64,000 nt of DNA from Trematomus loennbergii (taxonomy: Eukaryota > Chordata > Actinopteri > Perciformes > Nototheniidae), in contig JAAOOA010000399.1 in assembly GCA_012861695.1 (NCBI GenBank), positions 14,491,248-14,555,247 on the forward strand, read 5' to 3'. The notes under the pieces are model-generated. The model saw only the letters and a program-made list of their open reading frames with translations. It had not been told where the DNA came from and searched no databases. Position 1 is the first letter of the stretch. Each line of letters begins with the position of its first letter. Both the position numbers and the translations under genes were made by a program. Below, in pieces: positions 38,763-51,970 of this stretch.

Positions 38763-41700
38763 GTTATGTAGTTTTCCTTAGGGTCCCTGGTACAACTGAT
38801 AACATATTGCACCAGATAAAGAAACATGTCAGACCACACTATGATAAGTCTAGTTGAAGGAATGCCCATATCTTACTTATTCCAACTTTCCCCAAGGAGA
38901 CCATAAGGGACATTGCGCAAATTGAAGAACAGAGCTCATCCGTCTGCTGTTATCAGGGCATGACTCGCTGAGGAGCAAAAACAAAACAGTTCGTAGTAAT
39001 CCAGAATGAGCTCATATTCTGTGAAGCATCATGGGAATACTCATTTTAAAACAAAACCAGGTTCAGAGACTGTGCATCATGCAGAGTGTCTTGCCAGAGT
39101 TTTTCCTCTTTGGGTCACAAATGAGCTCCATGGAGAAGTCATCATACTCAACACATGCATTACCAATAAAACTGATTTATTTCCATGAGGAGGATTCCCA
39201 CAAATTGCTTATGAAATTCTAAATCTTACCTCCTTTATTTTTCTGAACAATTGATGTGCCCTAGCATCAGCAATCTCTCTGTTACATTCTGCATTTATCT
39301 TATTTTATAAAGCCACTGCTTCTGCTTGTTTAAACTAAGTCGGCCATGGAGAAATGACACTTTAGAACACCTCTTGTGCCAGTGCCAGATGGCGCCTCTT
39401 GTCTCTTCCTCAGTGCGTGTCATAGGTCAATAGTCAGGTTAGTGAAAGTTTCATTCAGGTTCAACAGGATCAAGTGTTTTCGTGAAATTAAATTTGCCTT
39501 CCATTTTCAACAAACCACCAATATATGTTTAAAATAGCAATGCTTGCTCTGACCTGAAAGATATTGATAGGATGGAGTCAGATGGGTGGTAGTGTGAGGA
39601 TGTACAAGTTCAATCTGAGTAGAAGAGCCTACTACGATGACATAGTGCACGAGGAGAGGTTGTATTTCATGCAGAGATGAAGGGAGCGTCTTCCTCTTAG
39701 AAGTGGCGATATCCTCCTCTCTTTCCCCGGGGCATTCCAAACACACCAGGTCCAGGGAGCGGTTCACGTCAGACGATCCTCTTTCTGCTTCATACGCCGC
39801 CGACAGGGCTGTCGTCAGAGGGCTTTACCGGCGGTGTCTGTGAAACCTGAGAGCTGCTGGACAGGCTTCACACTGGGGGGGCAAGAAGTGAGGGAGGGAT
39901 GGGTTAGTACTGTTGAAGAGGAAATGCACACCTCAAGTAGTAGTGAAACCGTGGCTTGGTGGCTAGCCACAGGGCTGCCTGAGTGAGAGGAAAGCCAACC
40001 CGCCGCCCCTAAGAGGATCACATTTCCTCACAAGTTGTTGCCCGATGCTATATAAACTCTGGCATGCGGTGTTGACACCTGATCTGGGCTAAAAGGGCCG
40101 CTGGAGAGCTTCTCTGCACCCACCGTGTCCCCTGCTCTTTCAAGTCCACGGCCCCCCACCCCCTCCTCTTGCCCAGACCAACCCACTGGCATGGTCACCT
40201 TCACTGGGGCCCCAAGCGGACCTCCACACAGCTCTCACTGGCTCAGTCATCACTGCTCTGCTAATGAGGGTCTCAAGGGACAGTCTGCCACAACTAAAAG
40301 GACAATGTGGACCAGGGAGTTCCCTTTAGCTACTGAGGAAACCTCCCTCCTCGACTTTAATGTGTCCCCTATGTGTGACAGCCGTCCATCTGCTGCCAAA
40401 ACACTCCAAATGTGACGTGATATCATGTTTGACAGGCCCACACACAAGAATAAAACTTGAAGGCGGCTCTGAAATGGACATTTAAAGGGGCACCCCATCA
40501 TTTTCACACATTTGATCAAGATCATTTTTCTGGCCATTGGGAGTACGACTTCACCTCTGGCAACAGTTAATTAATATTTTCTGAGGCTCTCAATGGAGAG
40601 TTTAAGATGTAAATAAAACCCCTATAACGCATTGGAGACCATTTACTGTAGCTTGGGATGAAGAATACATTTTTCCACCAAAAGTGAAGTGTTAAACATT
40701 TTGAATGGGAATTTTGAAAGACATTTACTAAGAAAAGCGAGTCAAACGAACGATGCTATTGTTCGATTGCGTTATGGGAGCTTGGCTTATAAACTTACAC
40801 TGATTACGTTTTGTCCATTTGACCTTTGACGGTAACCTTGTATGCAAGCCACTAAAATAATTGGACAGTATTTGCTATTGATTTAAACAGTGAATGACGG
40901 AGGTTACCTTGATCATCTTGCAAACATGCAGTAAATATGTCACTAGTGCAAACAAGCAGCTGAATTAACCAAAGCCATTACAAACCTTGACCGCCATAAC
41001 ATCAATAAACAACTCGTGGCAGTTTTAAAGCCCTAAATGGAGTAATGAGTGGTTCAAGCATCAATTATTCACCTGTATTGAGCAGGATATGAGTTTTCTA
41101 CTCTCCTTACACCAGAGTTTTGATGAGCTGGCAGCCTCTGAGAGATTTCCACAGTCTGACATGCAGTTATCACAACACAGAAACCTAGAGGTCGATATCA
41201 CATACTTCTCTGAAGATGAAGCTAATGCACATGGTGGACTGAGTGTTGTTAGCTCATAGAGATGGACCAGGGAGGAGAGATTGAGTGTGAAGGGGGAACA
41301 GAGGAGCAATAAATGGCTTCATCCTGGAATAAATCCAGATGTGCAACACATCAGCAATGCCTGTCTCTACACACAAGGAAGTCCTTTAATGCATACCAGA
41401 GACAATACGTCCATCTTTATTAAACAAATAATTTCATTTGAGTTAAAGAATATCAGTACAAAGGCTGTAAAGGAACTCGTCTGATGAGACATCACATTTC
41501 AAGTGTGCATAAGCAACTTTAGGTTTGATCCACACTGCTATAGACTGCATAGGCCTCTGGGCTGTTGTGTCAGTGTCAGCTTGAACAATCCTGCCTGTAA
41601 ACTCAGAGATGCCTTAAGCTCTTTGGAGAGTCACTTCAGATGAGGATTAGGGAGTGTAGAAGAAGAATTCAGCAAGAGTGAAGCTCTTTTTGTTTCAGTG

Positions 41701-44211
41701 AGCAGGGATATGGAAAAAGGACCACATATTTCTGCAAAAGTTGCAAAGAAGCTGAGCTAGAGGGGAAAAAAAGAGATTAAAACAGGGCCCCTCTTTCTTC
41801 ACTCAGGATGTTGTTTATATTGTTGACAGGCCTTTTAACCTCCTAAGCTCATTCTGTGAGGTCTCTTTGGGAGCTCACTTTGGGTTTGTAGCCCGTGGAG
41901 GCTCCATTCAGCCTGTGCCCAGTCAAGCAGTTGCATTATTTATGAGTGCTGCGGCTGCTATTCTGACTTCCTTATTGAGATTGTTGATACCTCATCATGG
42001 ACCAAAAATAATGAGGGGATAATAAATGTAAGTGCTGTCAACAGCCAGTTGAGTGAACAACATGTCAGGTTTCTTTCCTCCCGATCCTGATGATATCAGA
42101 CTTCTATGCGTGTGATATGTTTTTCTTTTGGACAGGTCCAACGGATTGGCCTCAAGGCCCATTTCACACTGGATTAGTTTCCATTTCATGCCCCAGCCCA
42201 ACCCCCACTTACTCTATAGGAGACATGAAATAAGGTTAAATCCTCAAAAGGTTTTCTTCTTTTGTCATGGTTTTCAATGCAATAGGAAAGAAGTTTGCGT
42301 TTGTGGCATACACAATGTCGGGTCAATCCAAAAACCAACCATAATCCAATTGTTTGAAATGGATCAAAACGAGGTTGTAAATCAAAGTGTTGTGTTGAGT
42401 GTTGAATAAACAGGCAGAAGATGCACTCTCATGCTAAGCCTTCATTGCATGCGTGTAAACTGGTAACAATACTCATAAGACCACCAACGTTAAGAATGGT
42501 GCATTCCACTCTTCTCTCTCATCGATGCACTTTCTGTCTCCCACACAGTATATACACAGGTAAACAAGCATGTTTATGCTCATGCCTAAAGATGCACGGA
42601 CATTGCAAACATTAGAGAATATACACACACAAGCACACACCTGCCTTAATGTGCAGACAGACTTAAAGCGTGCGGAACATTTCCCGTATGGGAAGTGTTT
42701 TAAGAAGACAGCTGTACATGTATAAGCCATGAGCTCCTCATCAGCGAGTGTACTTCCAGATGTGAACACAAATCAGTCACTCAGCCAGCCTCACTCTCCA
42801 TCTCCTCACGCATGCACAGAACAAAATGGGTGTTTGTATCAGGGGAAATCATAACAGGAAAGGACCAATGTGGAGCATTATCCCAGCCCAGGGAAAAGTC
42901 CAGCACATCCCAGACTCTAGACAGACACCTCATTTCCATCTGCCCACTTAGCATCGGTACGTGACAGAGAATCAGTGCACTCAACCAGTCATTTGACGGC
43001 TAGTTAGCAGCAAAGACATTCCTGCAATACCAAAAAGGCATAAAGATTTTCAGCTTTTTCAAATACATGAGAGTACTTCATAGCCTCGCCACACATGTTA
43101 CATCAACCTCTTATAATATATTCTGTTAACAATAAGCTTTACTGAAATTTTTGTACTCATGTCATACAACACCTCATCACAATATAAACTTCCAGTCACA
43201 CTACATTAGCGGTACCTCATTGAGGCCAGTTTAGGAGTAAAACCACTCCTGCTCTGACCCTTTGACTCCAGTTCATGCATCCCTCGCATTCTCTCTTTTT
43301 CTTTTTTTTTGCGGTGCATGCATACAGACACTCAAGGAGGCATGTGTTTCTCACATGAGATGTGATTATCTACATCCTTGATAAAAAGGTTTAAGACCAT
43401 TATTGTTTATGATCACATTGAAATCTTGTTTTGTTTAATTAGCAGCTGAGGAGCCAAGCTATGCAGACAAATATTGCTCATACCTAAAGACTTAAACATT
43501 TCTAAACATAATTAATATTAAGGGCTTAAGATTTAATATCTCATTCAGTGTAAACATCACAGAGCTGCATCAACTTGACACATACAAATGAGACTGAATG
43601 TGGTAGAATATATTTCTGGCCTTAAAGGTATTTACAAAAGTGGAACAACTCACTGGAAGTCTGTAAACTACTAAACCAGCATCTTCAGTAGTTTATTGTC
43701 TTTTGGCATGAAAGTGTCTTAGTGGAACTTACCCCTGTTGTATTTTGAATCAGGATTGGTCTCTAGGAAGAAACAACTGAGTGGGCTCATTCTCATTAAC
43801 ATTGGTTTTGCTCTGCGACTGTTTGTGTTGCTGCCTGCAGGAGCTTGGTAACCAGCATGAGGACCCTCTTTTAGTCCAGCTCTCCAGCAGAGTGGCATGT
43901 GGATGACTTTGCCTCAAAAACTCAGGGGGTTCTGCTGGCCAGCCTGGCTTCATTAGTGGAGTTCACTTTTGAAAAGGTACTTTTGCCTCCTGCTCTGCCC
44001 TCGGGTTTGTTATGGCCGAGAGGAAGTTGGAGCAAGAGTTGTGTCAAATATACTGTCAACGCGCTAAACAGGAACAGCTTTAACACAGCCAAGTGGCAGT
44101 CAGAGTCCTGCTGGGCAGAGACAAGTTTGCTGGACACTACAGGAAGTGAAGCGCCTGTCTTTAAAATCAAATTGCTTTCTGTCTAAGAAAATGTCTTAGT
44201 TATGGGATTAG
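38763..44211. other. Intergenic, no gene seen
   Basis: Around 39780-40420 the sequence is less AT-rich, with a TATATAAA at 40049-40056 and an open frame after it on the plus strand. That frame lacks an ATG near the start and shows no motif. The remainder is AT-rich unique sequence with mild CA-rich patches (for example 42623-42638). Confidence 0.4.
40482..40540 (+). mobile_element. Possible left end of a decayed TTAA MITE
   Basis: TTTAAAGGGGCACCCCATCA resembles the ends of a fish MITE group (AAAGGGGCAC-type). The expected inverted copy with GTGCCCCTTTAA was not found nearby, so only one end can be suggested. Confidence 0.25.
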
Positions 44212-44556
44212 AAAACAAAAGCAATTTACTCTGAGCCTGTGTGACAGGGACATATTAAAGGAGTGCTTCTAAATCTGGCAGAGCTGGTGTTATTGCTGCC
44301 GGATTTGGCCCCCATCCTGTAACTTTGGCCAGGATGGTCATAATCTCACAAAAATCCCACAGTTGTTAATTATTTCCTTCTTGGTTGACAAAACAAAAGC
44401 AATTTACTCTGAACCAATCAGGTTAAAAATGAAAGGATTGCTTTTAAATCTGGCAGCGCTGGGGTTATTGCTGCCGGATTACGAACCCCCCTGTAACTTT
44501 GGCCAGGATGTTCATAATCTCACAAAAATCACACTGGTGTTAGTTTTTCTCCTTTA
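44212..44556 (+). repeat. Tandem duplication, two diverged units of 178 bp
   Basis: Unit 1 starts AAAACAAAAGCAATTTACTC at 44212 and unit 2 starts with the same 20 bases at 44390. Shared blocks include AAATCTGGCAG, TTATTGCTGCCGGATT, TGTAACTTTGGCCAGGATG and CATAATCTCACAAAAATC. Small indels and substitutions separate the units, so the duplication is not recent. There is no coding potential. Confidence 0.8.
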
Positions 44557-45604
44557 GTTTAAACTGTTATTTGATAACATTTGACCAGAGAATGAACTGA
44601 ATAAGAGCTCAACTCACCGGACCGTATAGTATAGCCTCACTACCGGGACGGTTATTATTGCTGGGACATCTCTGTAAAGTAATGTACCAGCAGTCTCTGA
44701 TCATGGTTTCACAATGTAATTTTTGGATTAGTGGTCACTGGATCCAAAGACCATTTGCAATGTGGCATGGATGATATCATTACATGAAGGAAGAAAATAG
44801 CTGTCTTATATGTATGAGATATACTCAGTAATCATGATGCCCTTCCTCAGTCTTGCACTGGTTTACCTTTCTCTGGTTCCAGACTCTAACTCTGAAATAC
44901 GGGAAGTATTATGTGACCTGAAACTAACTCAAAGAAGCTGTGGAATTTGTCAAAATGGATATGTATTGATGTCAAATGATAGGAGATGAATCGAATCAGC
45001 CTTTTAGAGTCTGCAATTCGGTAAATTCAAAGACCAGTATTAAATCAAGTCCTATCTAATCACATAATGCTGTAACTCACATGAATTCCAAATCCCTCTT
45101 GTATTAATGTCCACACTGCTATTATTTACATAGATGACTTTAAGATGAGTCTGAACTCATCTGGACAAACTTAAAAAGAAAATGAGGTGAGACCTAAGGT
45201 GAAGCTGGCTCACCCAGGTGTCACACCTTTGGTTCCTTAATTTCCTCTGCAGAGCACCGTTGTACTCTGTGTGAGGCTGTTTCACACCTCCCCCTCTGCA
45301 AGCTGGAGGCCTGATGAGGTCCAGATGTGGTCCAGATGAGGCCCTTGTCTGATGCTGGGACCTAAGAGGAGCTGGAGACTCTCCTCTGGGGATCATCAAA
45401 CTGTCACAAGCTCAGCTCAGATTGATTGCTGACACAGAGGTGCATGTTCTACCAAGAGTCAAGGCTTTTATGAATTTTAAGAAAGGACTTGTGAACCAAA
45501 ATGGATACATGTATACATCCTTACCTGGACCGTTCTGTTTGAAAAGGGTCATAAGAATATTAAATTTAAACCTTTTATATATTCTTTAAAATACAATAAT
45601 AATC
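44557..45604. other. Intergenic, no gene seen
   Basis: This is unique sequence in which nothing coding or repetitive was recognised. Confidence 0.4.
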
Positions 45605-46708
45605 TTCTACACCGCACCCCCGATACCGGGGGGAAAAACGCGTCATCTGCAGGAAACAGCGTCTGAGGGCATCTTAATATACAATAAACTATGAATGTTT
45701 TATATCCATGTAACGGGAAGAAACTCAGCTAACTGATCATTTTAATTTATTTTTTCAAAAAAAAACACAAAGCTAGCGCCGAGCCTCTGAATTAGCTACG
45801 AGCAAAACAATCTTAAGGCCGTTAGCACAGAACTCTAGCTACACTGATCGATATACTATTTGGATCGGCACAAACAAGCGTAGATAACATCCTGAGAGTC
45901 CACAGATTATAGAAATATAAGGATCATCACTGAGCGATCAGAACTCGTGACAGGAGAAGCAAATACAGACAACACACGAGTAGCTTTAGGTAGCAAAACA
46001 CGGAGATATGCTCACTTTAGCTGTTATTCTGATCAAAAGTCGTGTTCAATGGCATTAAAACGAGAAAACACGCGGCTGAAGGTTAATCCATAGGTTATAG
46101 CAATGTGTCTGTCACTTTGAAAAAATTATTGATAATCCATAATTCCATTTTTGTGCAAAAATCGGAGAAGAAAAATTAGCTGCTAATGGTAGCCACCAGA
46201 GGTTAGCGCAGCTTCCGGTTTTTCTACGCGTCTCTCTCACTCCTTATTTGGTAAGCTGTGTGTGTATGTGGAACTTTTCCCTCGATTCCAATCAGCAAAA
46301 TCGACCAAATGACCCGGGTTTATTTTGCTAAACCTCTCTAAAAAGGTCAAATATCACTTGTTTTGCATCAATCTTGATACAGGGTACTTATTATATGTTG
46401 TACTTTGGATTCCTAAAGCTTTTAGTCTACCTTACCATCATCCAAGGGTAGTTTTCACTATATAAAAAAAGAATTTTTGGACGGACACTATAATTTACAG
46501 TTTTTTACTATGTTCAATCTGAATTTTCTTTAAAATAAAAAACATCTATATTGATTCTGACTTTTCTACATCCAACTCACAGGTTTATCATTACTTTGAG
46601 AACAAAGATTATTAATTTAACCCTTTTAGAAGGGAAGATATGGTCCTTTGTTCTGGGAATGTCATTTTCGAGCCTGAGACCTGAAAAACAGGCTCAGTGC
46701 TTAACAGG
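45605..46708 (-). mobile_element. TTAA-type non-autonomous element, uninterrupted copy, inverted
   Basis: This is the reverse complement of the outer element at 51971-54520 over nearly its whole length. Its right end, GGCTCAGTGCTTAACAGG (46691-46708), matches the other copy's start, CCTGTTAAGCCCTGAGCC. Blocks such as ATGAATGTTTTATATCCATG and AATGGCATTAAAACGA are shared. The left terminal repeat has decayed, so 45605 is approximate. At 1.1 kb without the insertion seen in the other copy, it shows the pre-insertion structure. No transposase was found. Confidence 0.75.
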
Positions 46709-48992
46709 TCATTAAATGCACACTTTTTTGTAATGAATTGCTGTGAAACATAATGAATCAACAGCTTCATGTTTCATGGTTCCTCATTAATATCAGTGCT
46801 CATTTTGGACTATAAATTAGATCAATTAAATTGGCTTATGTAAGTGCAGCATATCTAGCTGGTTGTGTGTTTATATGCCAGTCAGCGTTAAGCCACTCAG
46901 ACAAAGACGACAGTACAGAACCATAAACTCAAAAATGATGTTATGCCATTAGATATTTGTATTACTTTATATAAAAATATTGTTCTACTTGGTTTCTGAC
47001 TGTTTGTGGACTCCCATTTCCACTTCCACTTACCTTGATATGCCGTGATGGGGAAAAAGTGTGCTTGAGTGTGTGCATGTATATGTCAGAGTATACTTAG
47101 AGTGTTAGCATGTGTAAACTGTGACTGTGGTACAGTCCAGCGATTTCCTTGCAGGCACGGCTCCCCATGGCAACAGCTGCATGATGTCAGATGTTGAGCG
47201 GAGATTGGACAGATGTGGTGATCTGAAGTCTGCAGGAGATTAAGCCTGGAGTCAAAAGAGAAATGAGAAATGTTAAGTGTATGTTCAGTAGGACAGTAAT
47301 ATAATTTAGGCGCTTCATTTTAAAGCTTTACAGAAAGATAAGGGACATGTAAAAGCAAAAAACATAATCCGAAAAAAGAACAGGTGCAGAGAAAATATTT
47401 TCACAGTTTAAAAAAAACATGATTTATGTGGAAGTCAGTTGACGTGCTTGGCAACGTTTTTATTTGCCTCATTAACAACCCTGGACATCTGTTATGCTCC
47501 CTATTAATCAGTCAAACTTAACAGGAAACAATCATGTGTCTTTTTTTTCTTTTGTTTCACCACAGTTCAGAGGTTGATATGTGTCGGACATGCTTAAAGT
47601 TCACTTTCAGGCCATGTGAATTCTCACAGGCTCATGGACACTCTATTGAACAGGATTATAGACACAAAGATATGCTTGATTGCTCACAATTCCTGTGTGC
47701 TGATTATATGTGTCCAAAGCTGTTGCGTCAGTGAAGTTGATCCCATGACTTTTTTTCCTTACAGACCAATATTGCTGGAAGAAATTCAGCCTGATTTATC
47801 CAATTATCTTTTCTTTGTTGACATATTTCACCTAGGCAAGAGACTGTAGCACCTTTTTAATTGTTGTCTTGTACGCAAATGTTAAAAAACATAGAGTCAA
47901 GTAATTTGAATCTCAAATTCACACATTTTCCCCATTACCTTCAGTGACAGCTAGTAACAGATGTTTTTCTGTTACCCAGGTTTTTAAATATCTGTATCTG
48001 AGATATCTGCTTACACCAAAATATTCTGTAATAGAGCTAAATGGATTTTCATTTAGGGTGTTTAAATCGTTGACAAATTACATTTAAAAAACTCAATGTT
48101 CATGTGTCTTTCCAGAAACAATGCCCAAGTAACTTGCCAAAAACCACAGACCAAACTGCTGACCGTTTACAATGGAACTACTACTCTCTACTGAAGAAAA
48201 ATCAGAATGAAAAGTTTTCACAATGAGACGTTTCTGCTGTGTTTACTTTTTTAAACATACCCTTCCATTATAACAAATATCATTTGCATTTTGATTGTTG
48301 AAGGTTAAGACGATCACATGAAGTGTCCACCTTTCTGACCAAGGTAATAACTTGAAAGTGCCTGCAACACTTGTCATCATAATTTCAGCCTTGTGTTTGG
48401 AAGTAGCCATGGGACTAAGTAAGAATTATAGAGTAGAAGATTATAGTGTATTTTAAGAGATTTAGTTTTATATCTATCCCAGTGATGGACAGTTTCCTTG
48501 TATTGGGTAATCCTCTGTGGCATTAAAGTTTCAGGGATTGTGTTTGTATCGTGAAAGCAGTCAGGCAAATATAAAATATATATATATATAGTGTTGAACT
48601 TAAAGTCCACAAGTCCATATACATTTTTGGCCATCTAAGCTGTTGTTTCACATTGGAACTGTAGGCTACTTGATCCTGTATTTGGACTTTACGGGGAGAT
48701 TATTAACGCTGTCCAATGCGCATCTTTCTTTTGTTTTTATTGTACATCTATGCTTAGGTCCCGTGCAAACGAGGGATTAACTTTTGTGCACCGTACTGAA
48801 AAAACTCTCAGTAAGCCCAATACAACCAACAACACTGTTGCAAAAATACAGGTTGAATTGAAAATGGAAAAGTGACCCAAAAAAGTGACCTAGAAAATGA
48901 CTTTAAAAGTGTATTAGGCATTACATTATAACAAATTGACCGTTGAAGTGTTTTTTTTTTACTACAGAAAGCTACCTGACAAAATAAGCACT
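46709..48992. other. Intergenic, no gene seen
   Basis: This is AT-rich unique sequence with a short TA run near 48573-48590. The ORFs at 47534-47849 and 48377-48634 show no recognisable motif. Confidence 0.4.
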
Positions 48993-49000
48993 TGTGGTCA

Positions 49001-49209
49001 CAGGGCCGTCCCTCCCTACAGGAAGATCACGCAGACTGCGTGGGGCCTCAGCTCGCGGAGGGGGCCTCATCTTGCGGAGGGAGCCTCAACTGAGCCGCAA
49101 ATGCGGCGCACCTATGCGTTTATGCGGCGCAATTAGTCGACGCTCGCGAAACCGAGGGCCTCATCATCTAACTTTGCGTGGGGCCTCAAGTTGGCCAGAG
49201 ACGGCCCTG
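49001..49209. mobile_element. hAT-type MITE with 8-bp target duplication
   Basis: The element begins CAGGGCCGTC and ends GACGGCCCTG, exact inverted repeats. The 8-base TGTGGTCA lies directly outside each end (48993-49000 and 49210-49217). An 8-bp duplication with CAGGG..CCCTG ends is the hAT signature. The 209-base body is strikingly CpG-rich (GCGGCGC, GCTCGCG, GTCGACGC) against an AT-rich background and has no transposase. Confidence 0.9.
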
Positions 49210-49217
49210 TGTGGTCA

Positions 49218-51966
49218 TATGCATCAGGAGTGTGGATGGTTGTACAGTTTATAAAATGTTTTAATGAGTATGGTCTTTGGGTAATTCATAGCACAAAGAG
49301 TCCCATTCTGACTGCATGTGTGTGGTGACACTTCCTTGGCCTTATAATGTTGTGTTTGGCACCCGATGCACAGAGCCACAGAAACGTAATACTGTGTTGA
49401 TCTTTTATTTGACCTGAGAAAAATGAAAATTACCTGTTTCCTTCAGGGCTAAAAAAATTGGGGAAATTGTATGGGCCATTGTATTAACAGCTTGCAGAAG
49501 GTCACTTTAAGGGAACAATTATACAGTTACTATATCCATCACATATTGCTACTCAACACTTCAAAACATATATAGTATTTTTTTGCTTCTTAAAGAGGCT
49601 TTAGAATCATATCAATGCCTATATTATAATGTAGCCCACCTCTATCAGCACTGTCTCCAATATCAAAGCTCATGAGAATCCAGGTAGATTTCTACAGTAG
49701 AGAGACAAAAAGCACTGATAATTAATGGCTGTCAGAGATCGGAGTGGATGCAGAACGATTACAGATGACACATAAATTGCTGTGTAATTTCAGATGCTAT
49801 GGGCGTTTTCTGTTGCAGCAGGTCTCCTCTTGTACTGCTTGACAAATGATACTCACATGAAAGTCGAGGCCAAAGGGATAACATGCCATTGTTGAATCAT
49901 TTAATATGCCAAGGACATACTGTATAATGGTCCGGGCCACATACAGCAGATCAAACACCTTCTAGGATTTCAGGAGAACACTGTGTAACACAAAACAAGC
50001 TCTTAGATAAGACCCACATCATTATAAACTACTGGGAAAGTTAATATTGTAGTATAAGGTCATACACTTTTTACAGTTGTTTAAAGAGAAACAACATTTA
50101 TGTGGATTTAGGAAACTAAACCGTTTCACCATGGACAGTGTTGTTAACAACCTTGGACATGAAACTGATACAATCCAGTTTAAGGGCATTCATGGTCACT
50201 GTCACTGATTAGTCAAATATGCCCACACACTTTATACCAGCAGGCCTCATCATGTTTCTTTGTATGATTTATGCCTGAACAGCTGCAGAGGTGGCACACT
50301 CACCAGCGAAGCTTGACACAAACGCAAAATAAAGGTGCTTCTGTAACACAATCTCCTCTGTCCTTCAGCCACTCACAATTTGATGATGCAGGTGATTAGG
50401 TTCACTGGGAGTCTTAGCTTGTTGGAGGTGATCCAAGCATAGCACTGATGTTCCCTGTGTTCCTGGATCATTCCTGGAGCCCCATTAGCTGGCAAACAGC
50501 ACACCATGACTATCATAACATTTTGATCAACGGTCAGAGGAACCTAATGGCAGAGTTGTACAGAGAAGAACAAATCCATGAAAATTAAGACAGATCACGT
50601 GATGTGACTATAATGTGAACCGCAAGAGTCATGTCAGACACATATGGCAGGATATGGGAAAATTATTTGAGTCTGAGAGAGAAAGTCATTGAATGTTATC
50701 ATCTGTACAGATTGTATGTACTGCATTTATCAGAACATCCGAGGATTACAAAAAGCATTAGGATTCCTCATCTGGGCATCGTGGAAATCTGTACAACATT
50801 TTATTTCAACACAGTCAATAATTGTCAGTTTCAGTGTGAGGCAAGGGCAGATAAGGTCCTTATTTATAATACAGGCACCCTGTTAAATAACTGCAATCCT
50901 ATAAAGTCCTAACATGCACAGAGACAAGTAATCCCACATAAAAGTCTAATCATACTGCAATCATGGTGGTCCAGATTTGAACGTTTATAAAAGATTCTAA
51001 TGCATTAATATTGGATGCAGCTTTGGTTTTTTGTTTAGTTTTTTGTGTGCATAAAATAGACATTAAGACATCTACATGGGTCATTGGGTTCAGATCAACA
51101 TGTACTGTAGATGTTTGCATGATGCACCACAGTTTCACAACCAGAAATCAAGAATTAAAGCGCACTGAATGCAAAAGGCCCTTCATAATGTAGTCATACC
51201 GAGATGCTTGCTTGGACGTCAGATCTGTACTTGCATCAGGGATCACTTTAATCCGTACAGAGATCAGAGCAAGTGATCAGGGATAACGACTGCCCTCACT
51301 ACCCGTCTAGACATGACTGCCTTTCCTCTGCACTGTGAAGCCATCAATCCGGCCCTGCTAACAGTGATCATTCACAATTGATGCTCTTTTGACATATAGA
51401 AGGTCTGATAGGACCACCCAATCTGATCTGTGATTGAGGGTAGGCTGTCACGGCGACATGTGGCTCCTCCTGTTATGTTTAAAGTTGGTAGACTTTAATG
51501 CACCATGTCTTTCATTTCTGCCTTGCAAAATGTCAAAGTGAAAAGATTCACCAATGTGGCAAGCAGAAAAGAGCTTAAAAGCAAATGTGGAAGGATAAGA
51601 GGCAAGAGTCACAGTGTTGACACTAATTAGGGAGTGGAAGAATTCAGAGCAGCAAAATTCGAAATAGTCTGGGATTTCAAAGGTAAGGATCTGAGACCAG
51701 ATGAAACAGGACATAAAGAGTTTCAAGGATGCTTTCTGCCGACATTTTGTAGTAAAAATAGTTGCGTGCTTAATATAAGTGACAGAAAACCTGATGCGAA
51801 GATCAATATAGCAAATGCTTATCACAATCAACAATCAAAACTGGCTATGGTGATTTACTCTTTGCTGATCCAAACAAAAAACAACATGAGTCTGGAAAAT
51901 AGATTTAAATGAGGATCAAACTGTCAGACAGGGTTGAAATAGGTACATTTGATGCTGTTGGATTAT
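49218..51966. other. Intergenic, no gene seen
   Basis: This is AT-rich unique sequence. Overlapping ORFs of 128 and 92 codons on opposite strands (51448-51912) have no motif or splice support. Confidence 0.4.
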
Positions 51967-51970
51967 TTAA

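Noticed and set aside
39384..39400. CCAGATGGCGCC, partial CTCF core
   Set aside because: The right half fits, but the three leading CCA positions do not. Too weak to report.
40049..40415. TATATAAA followed by a 96-codon open frame, suggesting a small gene
   Set aside because: The frame has no ATG near its start (the first codon is GTG), no recognisable domain and no clear splice donor. The TATA-like word is common in AT-rich DNA.
46194..46210. CCACCAGAGGTTAGCGC inside the TTAA element looks like a CTCF site
   Set aside because: The essential GGC core is GTT here, and it sits in a decayed transposon copy.
51448..51912. Overlapping ORFs of 128 (minus) and 92 (plus) codons
   Set aside because: There are no motifs, no low-complexity or domain signature, no splice sites of note, and AT-rich surroundings. 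Chance open frames of this size are expected in 64 kb.
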